A DNA stretch of 33,045 bases from Phycisphaerales bacterium UBA1910. Its GTDB lineage: Bacteria; Planctomycetota; Phycisphaerae; Phycisphaerales; UBA1924. Positions 14,683 through 22,284 of this stretch are shown here, piece after piece. The notes below the pieces were generated by a model. That model worked only from the letters and a program-made list of their open reading frames with translations, did not search any database and had not been told where the DNA came from. Within the stretch, counting starts at the first letter, position 1. Every line of letters begins with the position of its first letter. The stretch is from contig DDGE01000057.1 in the NCBI GenBank assembly GCA_002337545.1, positions 1 through 33,045 of the forward strand, written 5' to 3'. A program made the position numbers and the translations under genes.

Positions 14683-16722
14683 ATGACACGACGCTTGTCC
14701 GCCCGACTGAACTCGCCTTTACATATCCGCACGCTTGTCTACGCCTTGGTTGTGCCCGCACTGCTGCTAAGCGGTTGCAACCGCAACAAGAAGCCCGTGC
14801 CAAAGCCGATCATTCAGGCACCATCGATTTCTCAGGACATCCCCGCGCCTTTGCGAGGCACGATCGGTGCTGAGGCCCGGATCTCAGGTACGGAGCCCAC
14901 GCTCGTCTCGGGCATTGGCTTTGTCGTTGGGCTCGATGGCACCGGCGGGCTCACAATTCCTGAGCAATACGCGGCGCATCTTGAACGCGAGATGGGGCTC
15001 AACGGGATTGGGATCGGCAATAGCGACGGAAACACGAATATCTCCGGCAAGACCCCCGGGCAGCTCCTCCGCGACCCAAACACCGCAGCGGTGATCGTGC
15101 AGGCGGCGATCCCTCCTGGCGCCCGAGCCGGCGAGAGTTTCGATCTGTATGTCCGTGCGATCAATGCGACCAGTCTTGAGGGCGGAAGGCTCTGGTCAAC
15201 GGAACTCAGAATCGGTCCGCCCAGCGCGTTTGGGAATCCCCAAGCCCGCATCCTCGGGAATGCCAAAGGTCCGATCTTCCTGAACCCATTCGCCGAGCCC
15301 GGTGGACAATACGATGGTGTCACGCGAGATGTCGGACGCGTGCTTGATGGTGGCTCCGTCTCCTTCCCGACGAAGATCGAAATCATCCTCAACAATCCAT
15401 CGCACTTGCGCGCTCGGCAAATTGTGACAGCGATCAACTCGGCCTTCCCGCTTCCGCCCGGAGAGCGTGAGCCCACGGCCCGCGGCAAGGACGAATCGCT
15501 GATTCTCGTGCAGATCCCTTCCGAGTTCGCGGACGATCGCGATCACTTCCTCGACCTGCTCTCGCATATCACGATCGATCAGTCGTACCCAGAGGTCTAC
15601 GCACGCCGGTACGCACAGACCCTTGTAAATCAGCCTTACCTGGCGGGTGATATGTCGTTCTGTCTCGAGGCATTGGGCGAACGCGCTCTGCCCTTCATCA
15701 GCGATCTCTATGACCATCCCGAGCTTGCGCCTCGGCTCGCGGCACTCCGCGCAGGCGCCGAGCTTGGCGACGCACGAGTTGTTAAACCACTCCAAACAAT
15801 CGCGTTAACCGCGGACACGAAGTACCAAACAGATGCAATTGCACTCCTGAGCAAGATCGACCAATCAGTCCTCGTCGACACAACCCTGCGGGAACTGCTC
15901 GCCGAACCCACACTCGCGGTGCGCGTCGAGGCCTACGAACGCCTCATGGAACGCGCCCTCAAGGCACGGCGCCAACGAATCGCTCGCATGATCACCAACT
16001 CCAAGGGAGGGGTCGAGGCGAGCCGCACCCAGATCGAGGCACTCTCACGCGTGCATGTCCCGTCTGATCCGCTCCGTGGCGTCAGCCGCGAGCTCGTTGC
16101 GGGCAAGTTTTTCCTCGATATCGTCCCCTTCGGTGACCCTCTGGTGTACATCACTCAGCAGAACGAGCCCCGCATCGTCCTGTTTGGTGAGGATCTCGCG
16201 TTGAGCAAGCCGCTGCTCGCGACAGCGTGGTCCGACCGATTGATGCTCACCGCGGAGACCTACAACGACCCAGTCCGTCTGTACTTCCGCGATGAGAAAA
16301 CTCGAGTCGTCTCGACGATGGATGATGTTCCCGAAAATCTCCCTTCGCTGATTAAGTTGCTTGCGCATCAGCCAAGCCCCGAAGACCCACGCCCCGGGCT
16401 GGGATTCTCATACGCACAGGTTGTCGGTGCCCTTTATCAGATCTCTTTCGACCGCGGGATCGATGCTGCCTTCACGACTGAGCAGGACCGCCTGCTCGCG
16501 GATCTGCTCAGCGCGGTACAGTCCGATGAGATCGCGATCCGACCTGAAACCAGCGCGGACGAGCAGATCCTAATCCCTGTCGATGATCCATCCGCCCCCG
16601 TGGTCGGCGAAAATCAGGCCGTCGTCCGGGAACGACGCACGCTCTTAGTGCCGGTCATCCGAACGGATGAAGAAGGCAATGAGATCCCGCGCGAAGATGT
16701 CCCCGCAGAGCGCGAGGAATAA
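14683..16722 (+). CDS. FlgI-like (flagellar P-ring) lipoprotein with long C-terminal extension
   Basis: A 679-residue protein. The N-terminus is a lipoprotein signal: hydrophobic ALVVPALLLSGC with the lipobox Cys at 32. Residues about 70-290 match FlgI, the flagellar P-ring protein: LVSGIGFVVGLDGTGG, PNTAAVIVQAAIPPGARAGESFDLYV, SLEGGRLWSTELRIG and RARQIVTAINSAF. E. coli FlgI is 365 residues and is not a lipoprotein. The remaining ~390 residues are unlike FlgI; residues about 340-440 look like helical HEAT-type repeats (LAALRAGAELGDARVVKPL, RVEAYERLMERAL), and the end is acidic (EIPREDVPAEREE). The ATG at 14683 follows GAGG at a distance of about 11 bases; an upstream ATG at 14614 would put 23 residues before the signal. 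A flagellin gene lies 1.6 kb downstream. Confidence 0.82.
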   Translation: MTRRLSARLNSPLHIRTLVYALVVPALLLSGCNRNKKPVPKPIIQAPSISQDIPAPLRGTIGAEARISGTEPTLVSGIGFVVGLDGTGGLTIPEQYAAHLEREMGLNGIGIGNSDGNTNISGKTPGQLLRDPNTAAVIVQAAIPPGARAGESFDLYVRAINATSLEGGRLWSTELRIGPPSAFGNPQARILGNAKGPIFLNPFAEPGGQYDGVTRDVGRVLDGGSVSFPTKIEIILNNPSHLRARQIVTAINSAFPLPPGEREPTARGKDESLILVQIPSEFADDRDHFLDLLSHITIDQSYPEVYARRYAQTLVNQPYLAGDMSFCLEALGERALPFISDLYDHPELAPRLAALRAGAELGDARVVKPLQTIALTADTKYQTDAIALLSKIDQSVLVDTTLRELLAEPTLAVRVEAYERLMERALKARRQRIARMITNSKGGVEASRTQIEALSRVHVPSDPLRGVSRELVAGKFFLDIVPFGDPLVYITQQNEPRIVLFGEDLALSKPLLATAWSDRLMLTAETYNDPVRLYFRDEKTRVVSTMDDVPENLPSLIKLLAHQPSPEDPRPGLGFSYAQVVGALYQISFDRGIDAAFTTEQDRLLADLLSAVQSDEIAIRPETSADEQILIPVDDPSAPVVGENQAVVRERRTLLVPVIRTDEEGNEIPREDVPAEREE

Positions 16723-16723
16723 C

Positions 16724-17392
16724 CTATCGCATCGATTCCGCTTTCTGATGCAACGCCTCAACCCGTTCACGCAAATGGGCCAACGCCATCTCGGCGCTCT
16801 CCTTCATGAGTTCATCCGATGCGATCGGCTCACCATAACACACGACGATCTTGTCCCGGAACGGGATGGGGAGTTTCCGTCTGCGCGGCCACGCCTCGTA
16901 CGCGCCCGCGATTCCGACCGGCACCACCTGACAGTGCGCCCGCTTGAGCAGGACCGCCGCGCCACGCTGAAACGGCTGGAGTTCGCCGTCGGGCGACCGT
17001 GAACCTTCGGGGAACACGAGCATCATTCGGCCGTTCTTCATTTTTGCGATTGTCGCCTTCATGGCACCCGCATCACCCGCGCCCTGCTTGATGGGCGAGG
17101 AGTTCAGCGTCGAGATCAACCACCCGAAGGGCTTGAACTTGAACAATGACGCCCGTGCCAAAAAATCAGCATGGCGATGCCGAACCCCTCCACCGATCGC
17201 CGGCGGGTCGTAAAACGATTGATGATTCGCGACAAGCAACACCGGCCCCTCACGCGGGATGTTCATGACATCGACACGACGCAAACGGTGGAAAATCCGA
17301 AAATACCACAGGACCGTCTCTCGGCACAGATCGTAAAACACGAGGTGCATGAGCGAAGAACCGGGATGACGCATGCGATAGCGCTGAAACAT
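16724..17392 (-). CDS. plsC: 1-acyl-sn-glycerol-3-phosphate acyltransferase family protein
   Basis: A 222-residue membrane-associated acyltransferase of the PlsC family, which acylates lysophosphatidic acid to phosphatidic acid in phospholipid synthesis. The catalytic HX4D motif is NHQSFYD (His57, Asp62), the glycerolphosphate-binding motif is FPEGSRS at 127-133, and VPVGIAGAYEAW near 155 is the fourth block. A hydrophobic stretch around residues 15-35 may anchor it. The stop codon lies one base past the stop of the FlgI-like gene on the other strand, so the two transcripts must overlap at their 3' ends. GGAGGAGGG lies upstream of the ATG, though about 15 bases away. Substrate choice within the family is not certain. 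Confidence 0.9.
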   Translation of the reverse strand: MFQRYRMRHPGSSLMHLVFYDLCRETVLWYFRIFHRLRRVDVMNIPREGPVLLVANHQSFYDPPAIGGGVRHRHADFLARASLFKFKPFGWLISTLNSSPIKQGAGDAGAMKATIAKMKNGRMMLVFPEGSRSPDGELQPFQRGAAVLLKRAHCQVVPVGIAGAYEAWPRRRKLPIPFRDKIVVCYGEPIASDELMKESAEMALAHLRERVEALHQKAESMR

Positions 17393-17417
17393 CGAACTGA
17401 GTGTAGCCCTCCTCCCG

Positions 17418-17423
17418 TATGAT
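17418..17423 (+). promoter_or_regulatory. Candidate -10 box six bases before the ATG (leaderless)
   Basis: TATGAT ends six bases before the ATG at 17430, so transcription would begin at or next to the start codon. No ribosome binding site is visible. No convincing -35 is seen. Confidence 0.4.
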
Positions 17424-17429
17424 CTTCAC

Positions 17430-18206
17430 ATGCCCCTCGCTCCTTCAATCCGCTCTCGTTTTCGATCTCTCAGCATTCTGATTCTGCTCGGGCTGATGCT
17501 CAACCTCATCGTCTCGTGGTCTTTGCTGCTCATTCCACGGTATAGCGCCGCAGCAGATCTACGCATCGTCCAGTTTCGAAACCCGAATACTGAGTATCCC
17601 CACGACGCCATCTTCAGTGTCATCCATCAGTGGTTCGGAGTGCACGAGCACCAGTTCTACCTCACACGACGATCGCGATCGCGCGATCTCCCCAAACGCA
17701 CCAGCATCTACTGGACTTGGTTGCCATGGGATTCTGACCCCGACGCGATTACCCGGGGCAACGAGTTATTCACAAGCTTCGCTCCCGAGCACCCCGATCA
17801 TGCGATCATCTCAACGACCCGTGTCGGATTTCCGTCTCTGGCGATGGAAACACAGTCCCTCGTCGACGACTTCTCACTCCTCTCCAATGGTTCGCTCCGG
17901 ACAGAGTCACACTACGGATTCATCTCTCGCGTGGACGGGGTCGCAGGAACAACCAAGCCCGGCATATGGCCTCACGCCCCCTACATCCTTTTTCCCTACA
18001 AACCTATCTGGATCGGATTCGCGATCAACACTGTGTTTTACACGACTCTGGTCTCCATGCTGATCTGGACTGTGCGTCAGATCAAGCACGCCCGCCGAAT
18101 GAGACGCGGCAGATGCCCACACTGCGATTACGAACTTCATCACGATTTCCGCGACGGGTGCCCAGAATGCGGCTGGCGACGCGTGCAAGCCAAGGCGGAG
18201 CAATAA
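17430..18206 (+). CDS. Membrane protein of unknown function with C-terminal zinc ribbon
   Basis: A 258-residue protein with an N-terminal hydrophobic segment at about 14-34, an extracytoplasmic domain of about 150 residues without a family I recognise (WFGVHEHQFYLTRR, YWTWLPWDSD), a second hydrophobic segment at about 189-211, and a cytoplasmic tail. The tail carries a zinc ribbon CPHC-x11-CPEC followed by GWRR at about 229-250. This tail resembles the CPxCGYDL...CPECGW tails frequent in planctomycete membrane proteins. It is divergent from plsC with only 37 bp between starts. No Shine-Dalgarno motif precedes the ATG. The role is unknown; a binding partner for the ribbon would be inference. 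Confidence 0.85.
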   Translation: MPLAPSIRSRFRSLSILILLGLMLNLIVSWSLLLIPRYSAAADLRIVQFRNPNTEYPHDAIFSVIHQWFGVHEHQFYLTRRSRSRDLPKRTSIYWTWLPWDSDPDAITRGNELFTSFAPEHPDHAIISTTRVGFPSLAMETQSLVDDFSLLSNGSLRTESHYGFISRVDGVAGTTKPGIWPHAPYILFPYKPIWIGFAINTVFYTTLVSMLIWTVRQIKHARRMRRGRCPHCDYELHHDFRDGCPECGWRRVQAKAEQ

Positions 18207-18305
18207 AAGGGGTTATCGGATGCCCCCGCTTCACCCACCCGCACACTCGCCGAGGAGTTCCCGTGTTCGCTTGCGGATCATCGCCTCAATATGAATGCTC
18301 GTTGC

Positions 18306-19091
18306 ATGAGCAGAATCTCCACCAACAACGCCTTTCAACGCATCATCGGGGTAAACAACCAATCCGCTATGCGAACACTCGAGCGTCTATCGACCGGATA
18401 TGCGATTAATCGCGGTGCAGACGATCCCGCTGGATTGATCGCATCCGAAAACTTCCAAGCTCGAATCAGCGCCAATCAGGCTCAGGTTACTTCAATCGAA
18501 CGCAACGAAGCGTTCATGAATATCCGCGATGGTGCCTTAGGTGCCCAACTGGACAACATCGGCGACCTGGACGGGCTGGTCGTCCAAGCCGCGAATGAGG
18601 GCGGGACGACCGGGTCCGAGATCGGTGCCGTTTCAACCCAGGTCGATGGCATCCTCAGCGGCATCGAGCGTGTCCTTCCCGCCACCGGAATCGACATCAT
18701 GCGAGATGTGACCACACAGATGCAGGTCGGCACCGATGAAGTGAGCGGCGATCCGATCTATGAAGAGGTCTCCATGAGTGATTTATCGCGCGTCATGGAG
18801 CAAGACCCAGAAGCCGCCCAGCGTCTCGTCGATGGGGCTCGAGATGCGGTGCTCCAAGAGCGGGCTCAGATCGGTGCAGATCAACGCGCTGCAGAGGCCG
18901 AACGCCGAGTGCTCGAAGAGGAACAGATCAACATCGCTCAGGCGAACTCATCAATCCGAGACGCCGATTACGCTCGTGAGAGCTCGAATCTTGTTCGTGA
19001 CCAGATACTGGGTGAAGCATCCATCGCTGCAGAACTCGCTTCCCGAGCTTCGTCTGCCGCGGTACTTCGCCTGCTGGATCTGCAGGCTTAA
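18306..19091 (+). CDS. Flagellin, short form
   Basis: A 261-residue flagellin, the filament subunit of the flagellum, exported by the flagellar type III system. The N-terminal D0/D1 part is clear: MSRISTNNAFQRIIGVNNQS, LERLSTGYAINRGADDPAGLIASE. The C-terminal D1/D0 part is also clear: INIAQANSSIRDADYARESSNLVRDQILGEASIAA. The variable centre is almost absent and is replaced by a short acidic segment (about residues 120-170). The C-terminus reads VLRLLDLQA. It is a minimal, D0-D1-type flagellin. The ATG at 18306 gives the usual family start; an in-frame ATG at 18291 would add five residues. Neither has a good ribosome binding site. No sigma-28-type promoter is recognisable upstream. Confidence 0.93.
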   Translation: MSRISTNNAFQRIIGVNNQSAMRTLERLSTGYAINRGADDPAGLIASENFQARISANQAQVTSIERNEAFMNIRDGALGAQLDNIGDLDGLVVQAANEGGTTGSEIGAVSTQVDGILSGIERVLPATGIDIMRDVTTQMQVGTDEVSGDPIYEEVSMSDLSRVMEQDPEAAQRLVDGARDAVLQERAQIGADQRAAEAERRVLEEEQINIAQANSSIRDADYARESSNLVRDQILGEASIAAELASRASSAAVLRLLDLQA

Positions 19092-19117
19092 TCTGCCGTC
19101 ATAACCCCACCCCCCAC

Positions 19118-19149
19118 GCAGATTTACCCCTAAACACGGGGGAATCTGC
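19118..19149. terminator. Terminator-like hairpin after flagellin
   Basis: GCAGATT (19118-19124) and AATCTGC (19143-19149) pair over 7 bp with inner CCCC/GGGG, interrupted by a TA bulge. No T-run follows on the plus strand, so if it acts it is a 3'-end stabiliser or weak stop. Confidence 0.4.
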
Positions 19150-19189
19150 CTTCAAAATAACTCATCTTGTAGATAGTCCCAGCGGGTGT

Positions 19190-19290
19190 GGATGCTCTGC
19201 ACGGGTCTCGGCCATCCCCGAGCTTGCCGAGTACCCGGGCATCCCCTGCACAGGCCCCGCGTCCATACCCCCGGCGCGGGGCTTTTCTTT
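19190..19290 (+). ncRNA. Candidate structured small RNA or flagellin 3' UTR
   Basis: A long interrupted stem can be drawn: GGATGC (19190-19195) with GCATCC (19239-19244), then GGGT (19203-19206) with ACCC (19233-19236), then CTCGG (19207-19211) with CCGAG (19227-19231) and a 15-base top loop. The strong terminator at 19254-19290 follows after 9 bases. No protein frame of quality crosses it. The stem-plus-terminator arrangement suits a small RNA, but it may be only the 3' end of the flagellin mRNA. No known RNA family is recognised. Confidence 0.4.
19254..19290 (+). terminator. Strong intrinsic terminator
   Basis: GCCCCGCG (19254-19261) and CGCGGGGC (19275-19282) form a perfect 8-bp GC stem with a 13-base loop, followed at once by TTTTCTTT (19283-19290). 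It stops plus-strand transcription 49 bases before the glycosyltransferase start and argues against a longer N-terminus for that gene. Confidence 0.92.
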
Positions 19291-19338
19291 GCGCGCTCTG
19301 AATCATCTCGACAAGAGTCCCTAACAATCATTCACCAC

Positions 19339-20538
19339 ATGATCGCGCCACACCCAACATCTCGACCCACTCGCGTCCTCAAGTTCACGGACACCCTCGC
19401 GGACATCAACGGCGTGTGCCGATTCATCCAGAACACCGCCCAGACCGCGCACGACACGGGGCACGACTTGTGCGTATACACCTCGACCCGACTCGAGATG
19501 CCCAAAGTTGACGGTGTACGCAACTTTACCCCGATCTACGCTCGCGCCATGCCCGGGTACGAAACCCTAGAGATCGCGCTCCCGCCCGCGCTGGAGATGA
19601 TGCGTGCAGCCCAAGACTTCGACCCCGATGTCATCCACATCTCCACCCCGGGCCCTGTCGGCACCGTTGGGTTCCTCGTCGCGAAGCTCATGCGGAAACC
19701 CATCGTCGGCGTATACCACACAGACTTCCCCGCATACATCGATGAGCTCTTCGATAACTCGGTGTGTTCTGCTCTGTGCCGGGGGCATATGCGATTCTTC
19801 TACAAACGATTCAAGTATGTCTTCTCACGCAGCGCCGACTACGCCCAGCGCCTCGTGGACCTGGGCGTTCAACAAGACAAACTTGTCCGACTCCGCGCCG
19901 GGTTCGATGATACCAAGTTCGATCACACCCTCCGCGACACGAGCATCTGGGAGGGATACGGACTCAAGAACGACTCAATCAAAGCTGTGTTCTGCGGTCG
20001 CGTGAGCACGGAGAAGAATCTCCCGATGCTCGTAAAGATGTGGCCAACGATCTGCGAACGCGTACAGGCGCAGGGACGAGAAATCGAACTCATCATCATC
20101 GGCGACGGCCCATACCGAACCGAAATGGAGGAACGACTCAAACCGCACGGTGCTCACTTCCTCGGATTCCGTCATGGCGTCGAGCTCGCGACCCTATACG
20201 CCTCGTGCGATTTCTTCGTCTTCCCATCGACTACCGACACGCTCGGGCAGGTTGTGATGGAATCGCAGGCGTCGGGTCTGCCCGTGATCGTCACGGATCA
20301 GGGTGGCCCGAAGGAAATCGTCCACAATCAAAGCCACGAGTACTCCACCGCGTTCGTGCTCCCGCACGATGACGAACCGCAATGGGTCGACACAATCGTC
20401 AAACTCGCGTGCGATGATGAACTGCGTTCAACGCTGGGACGCAACGGGATCGAGCTGATGAAGGACCACACCTTCGTCGCGTCGTTTGAGCACTACTGGT
20501 CAATCCACGAAGCCGCGGCGGCACAAGCTCCCGCGTGA
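19339..20538 (+). CDS. GT4 family glycosyltransferase (GT-B fold)
   Basis: A 399-residue retaining glycosyltransferase of the GT4 type. The N-terminal acceptor domain starts RVLKFTDTLADINGVCRFIQ, like lipid glycosyltransferases of the SQD2/MgtA group, with VYHTDFPAYID near 118-128. The C-terminal donor domain has VFCGRVSTEKNLPMLV, IIIGDGPYRTEME, and the nucleotide-sugar block PSTTDTLGQVVMESQASGLPVIV followed by GGPKEIV. The donor and acceptor cannot be fixed; glycolipid synthesis is a reasonable guess. I start at the ATG at 19339 because the frame upstream runs through the terminator at 19254-19290. No ribosome binding site is seen. The stop codon abuts the pyrD stop on the other strand. Confidence 0.92.
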   Translation: MIAPHPTSRPTRVLKFTDTLADINGVCRFIQNTAQTAHDTGHDLCVYTSTRLEMPKVDGVRNFTPIYARAMPGYETLEIALPPALEMMRAAQDFDPDVIHISTPGPVGTVGFLVAKLMRKPIVGVYHTDFPAYIDELFDNSVCSALCRGHMRFFYKRFKYVFSRSADYAQRLVDLGVQQDKLVRLRAGFDDTKFDHTLRDTSIWEGYGLKNDSIKAVFCGRVSTEKNLPMLVKMWPTICERVQAQGREIELIIIGDGPYRTEMEERLKPHGAHFLGFRHGVELATLYASCDFFVFPSTTDTLGQVVMESQASGLPVIVTDQGGPKEIVHNQSHEYSTAFVLPHDDEPQWVDTIVKLACDDELRSTLGRNGIELMKDHTFVASFEHYWSIHEAAAAQAPA

Positions 20539-21483
20539 TCAATCGAGCTTCACCTGCCCGACGAGATCTGACACGCTCGACGCACCTTGGGTGCGGACCC
20601 ACTTCGCGAGCCCCTTCCGCATCTTCACGCTCGCGCGGGGCGATGCAAAGCTCCCCGCACCGATCTGCACCACGCTCGCGCCCGCGAGGATGAACTCCGC
20701 GGCGTCTTCCCAGCGCGTCACCCCGCCCGCCGCGATGATCGGCACCCCCGCATCCTTCGCGAGCCCGCGATACACCAGATGCACGAGACGCACGACGATC
20801 GGATGGATCGCAGGCCCACTCAACCCCCCCGTCACATTCGCGAGAATCGGTTTGCGTGTCCGCACATCGATCCCCATCGCGGGGACCGTGTTCGTCAGGG
20901 TCAGTCCCCGAGCGCCCGACTCGATCGCAACCCGCGCCAGATCCACAATCGTGTTGGGCGTTCCCACCGTCACCGGCGAGAGTTTCACGAACATCGGGAT
21001 ATCCCCGATCGCACCCGACATCGCGGAGATCAGGTCCTTGAGCGCAGCAGGGTCGCTCCCGAACTCCAACCCCGAGTGCACATTGGGACACGATACATTC
21101 GCCTCGATCGCGCGGACCCCGTCGATCGACGCGAGCCTCGTCGCAACCTCGACATAGTCATCGAGACAATCGCCCGCCACGGATCCGATGATCGGGCACC
21201 CCATCGTCGCGGCTTTGGGTCCTTCATCGCGCACAAACCCATCGATACCTGGGTTCGCGAGGCCAATCGCGTTCATCATCCCTGCTCGCGAAAAGGTAAT
21301 CCTCGGGAACGGGTTCCCTTGCCGGACTTCTTTCGTAATGGATTTGGTGACGATCCCGCCGAGTTTTGAAGGATCGAGCACATCACGCATCTCGGACAAG
21401 ACGCCCGCCGTGCCTGCCGCAAGGAGGATCGGGCTTGTCAGATCGATCCCCGCGATGCTCGTTCGCAACGCGTCGTCGTTCAC
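20539..21483 (-). CDS. pyrD: Dihydroorotate dehydrogenase, class 1 (probably 1B)
   Basis: A 314-residue FMN enzyme oxidising dihydroorotate to orotate in pyrimidine synthesis. It is class 1: the catalytic base is Cys132 in EANVSCPNVHSG (class 2 has Ser), there is no membrane-binding N-terminus, and NPFPRITFSRAGMMNAIGLANPG near 57-79 is typical. LTNTVPAMGIDVRTRKP and GGLSGPAIHP support the NAD-linked 1B subgroup, which normally works with a PyrK subunit; no pyrK is seen in this window. The start is GTG at 21483, overlapping the stop of cmk by four bases (GTGA), a sign of translational coupling. Its stop abuts that of the convergent glycosyltransferase. Confidence 0.95.
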   Translation of the reverse strand: MNDDALRTSIAGIDLTSPILLAAGTAGVLSEMRDVLDPSKLGGIVTKSITKEVRQGNPFPRITFSRAGMMNAIGLANPGIDGFVRDEGPKAATMGCPIIGSVAGDCLDDYVEVATRLASIDGVRAIEANVSCPNVHSGLEFGSDPAALKDLISAMSGAIGDIPMFVKLSPVTVGTPNTIVDLARVAIESGARGLTLTNTVPAMGIDVRTRKPILANVTGGLSGPAIHPIVVRLVHLVYRGLAKDAGVPIIAAGGVTRWEDAAEFILAGASVVQIGAGSFASPRASVKMRKGLAKWVRTQGASSVSDLVGQVKLD

Positions 21484-22244
21484 AGATCGTCCAACCGATC
21501 GCGGACCACGCGTTCCATCTCGTCAATGACACCGTCGATCGTCAACTCGGATGTATCGATCACGATCGCATCATCCGGGCAGACCAGCGGCCCATCCGAT
21601 CGCGATGAATCGATTCGGTCGCGTTCGAGGATCCGTTCACACATTTCGTCGACGCTGACATTGTCATGAAGCCCCAACTGATCAATCCGGCGCTCCGCGC
21701 GGACCTTGGGGTCCGCATCGAGGTAAAACTTCACGGGCGCATCCGGGAAGGCGATCGATCCCTGATCGCGGCCTTCGGTGACGAGTCGTGGATGCTGCGC
21801 AAAGATCACGCGCTGCTTGCGAACCATGTGTGAACGCAACTCTGGGATCGTGGCGACGAACGACACCTTCTTGGTCACATCGTCTGCACGGATCCGATGA
21901 TCGATCGGGGTGTCCCACGCGAGGATCATCGGCGGGTCCTGAGACCAATCAAAGTGCAGATCCGCTCCGATGACCGTCGAGACCAGCTCACCGATCTCAT
22001 CGTCCTCGAACTTCCGATCGATCATGATCGCGGCCGCCGCCCGGTACATCGCGCCGGTATCGAGAAAATCCAGACCGAGACGCTGCGCAAGCATCCGAGC
22101 CACCGTGGATTTGCCCGTCCCGGCGGGTCCGTCGATCGTGATAATAATTTCTTTGGTGCTGGGCACAGTGAACCCCGCTGTTATCGTCGCTGAGCCCTGC
22201 GACTCTTTCATTTCGCGTTCGTTCGTTGTCTCGCTGACCGCCAC
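21480..22244 (-). CDS. cmk: (d)CMP kinase
   Basis: A 254-residue cytidylate kinase that phosphorylates CMP and dCMP with ATP. The P-loop GPAGTGKST is at 39-47, followed by LGLDFLDTGAMYRAAA, the CMP-binding segment. RLVTEGRDQGSIAFPDAPVKFYLDADPKVRAERR corresponds to the GRDIGTVVFPDA block of the family, here with Gln in place of the usual Ile. The lid region and DRIDSSRSDGPL follow. The start is GTG at 22244 with GGAAGGAG five bases upstream; this gives about 30 residues before the usual beginning of the family. The gene is 40 bp from the TIM-barrel gene and overlaps pyrD by 4 bp, so the three are likely one operon. Confidence 0.94.
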   Translation of the reverse strand: MAVSETTNEREMKESQGSATITAGFTVPSTKEIIITIDGPAGTGKSTVARMLAQRLGLDFLDTGAMYRAAAAIMIDRKFEDDEIGELVSTVIGADLHFDWSQDPPMILAWDTPIDHRIRADDVTKKVSFVATIPELRSHMVRKQRVIFAQHPRLVTEGRDQGSIAFPDAPVKFYLDADPKVRAERRIDQLGLHDNVSVDEMCERILERDRIDSSRSDGPLVCPDDAIVIDTSELTIDGVIDEMERVVRDRLDDL

Positions 22245-22284
22245 GAGAGCTCCTTCCTGTCGCCCGCGTACTTACCGCCGCCCG

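Noticed and set aside
14327..14803. A 158-codon minus-strand frame opposite the start of the FlgI-like gene
   Set aside because: Cys- and Arg-rich without protein-like segments; it overlaps the signal peptide region of a well-supported gene.
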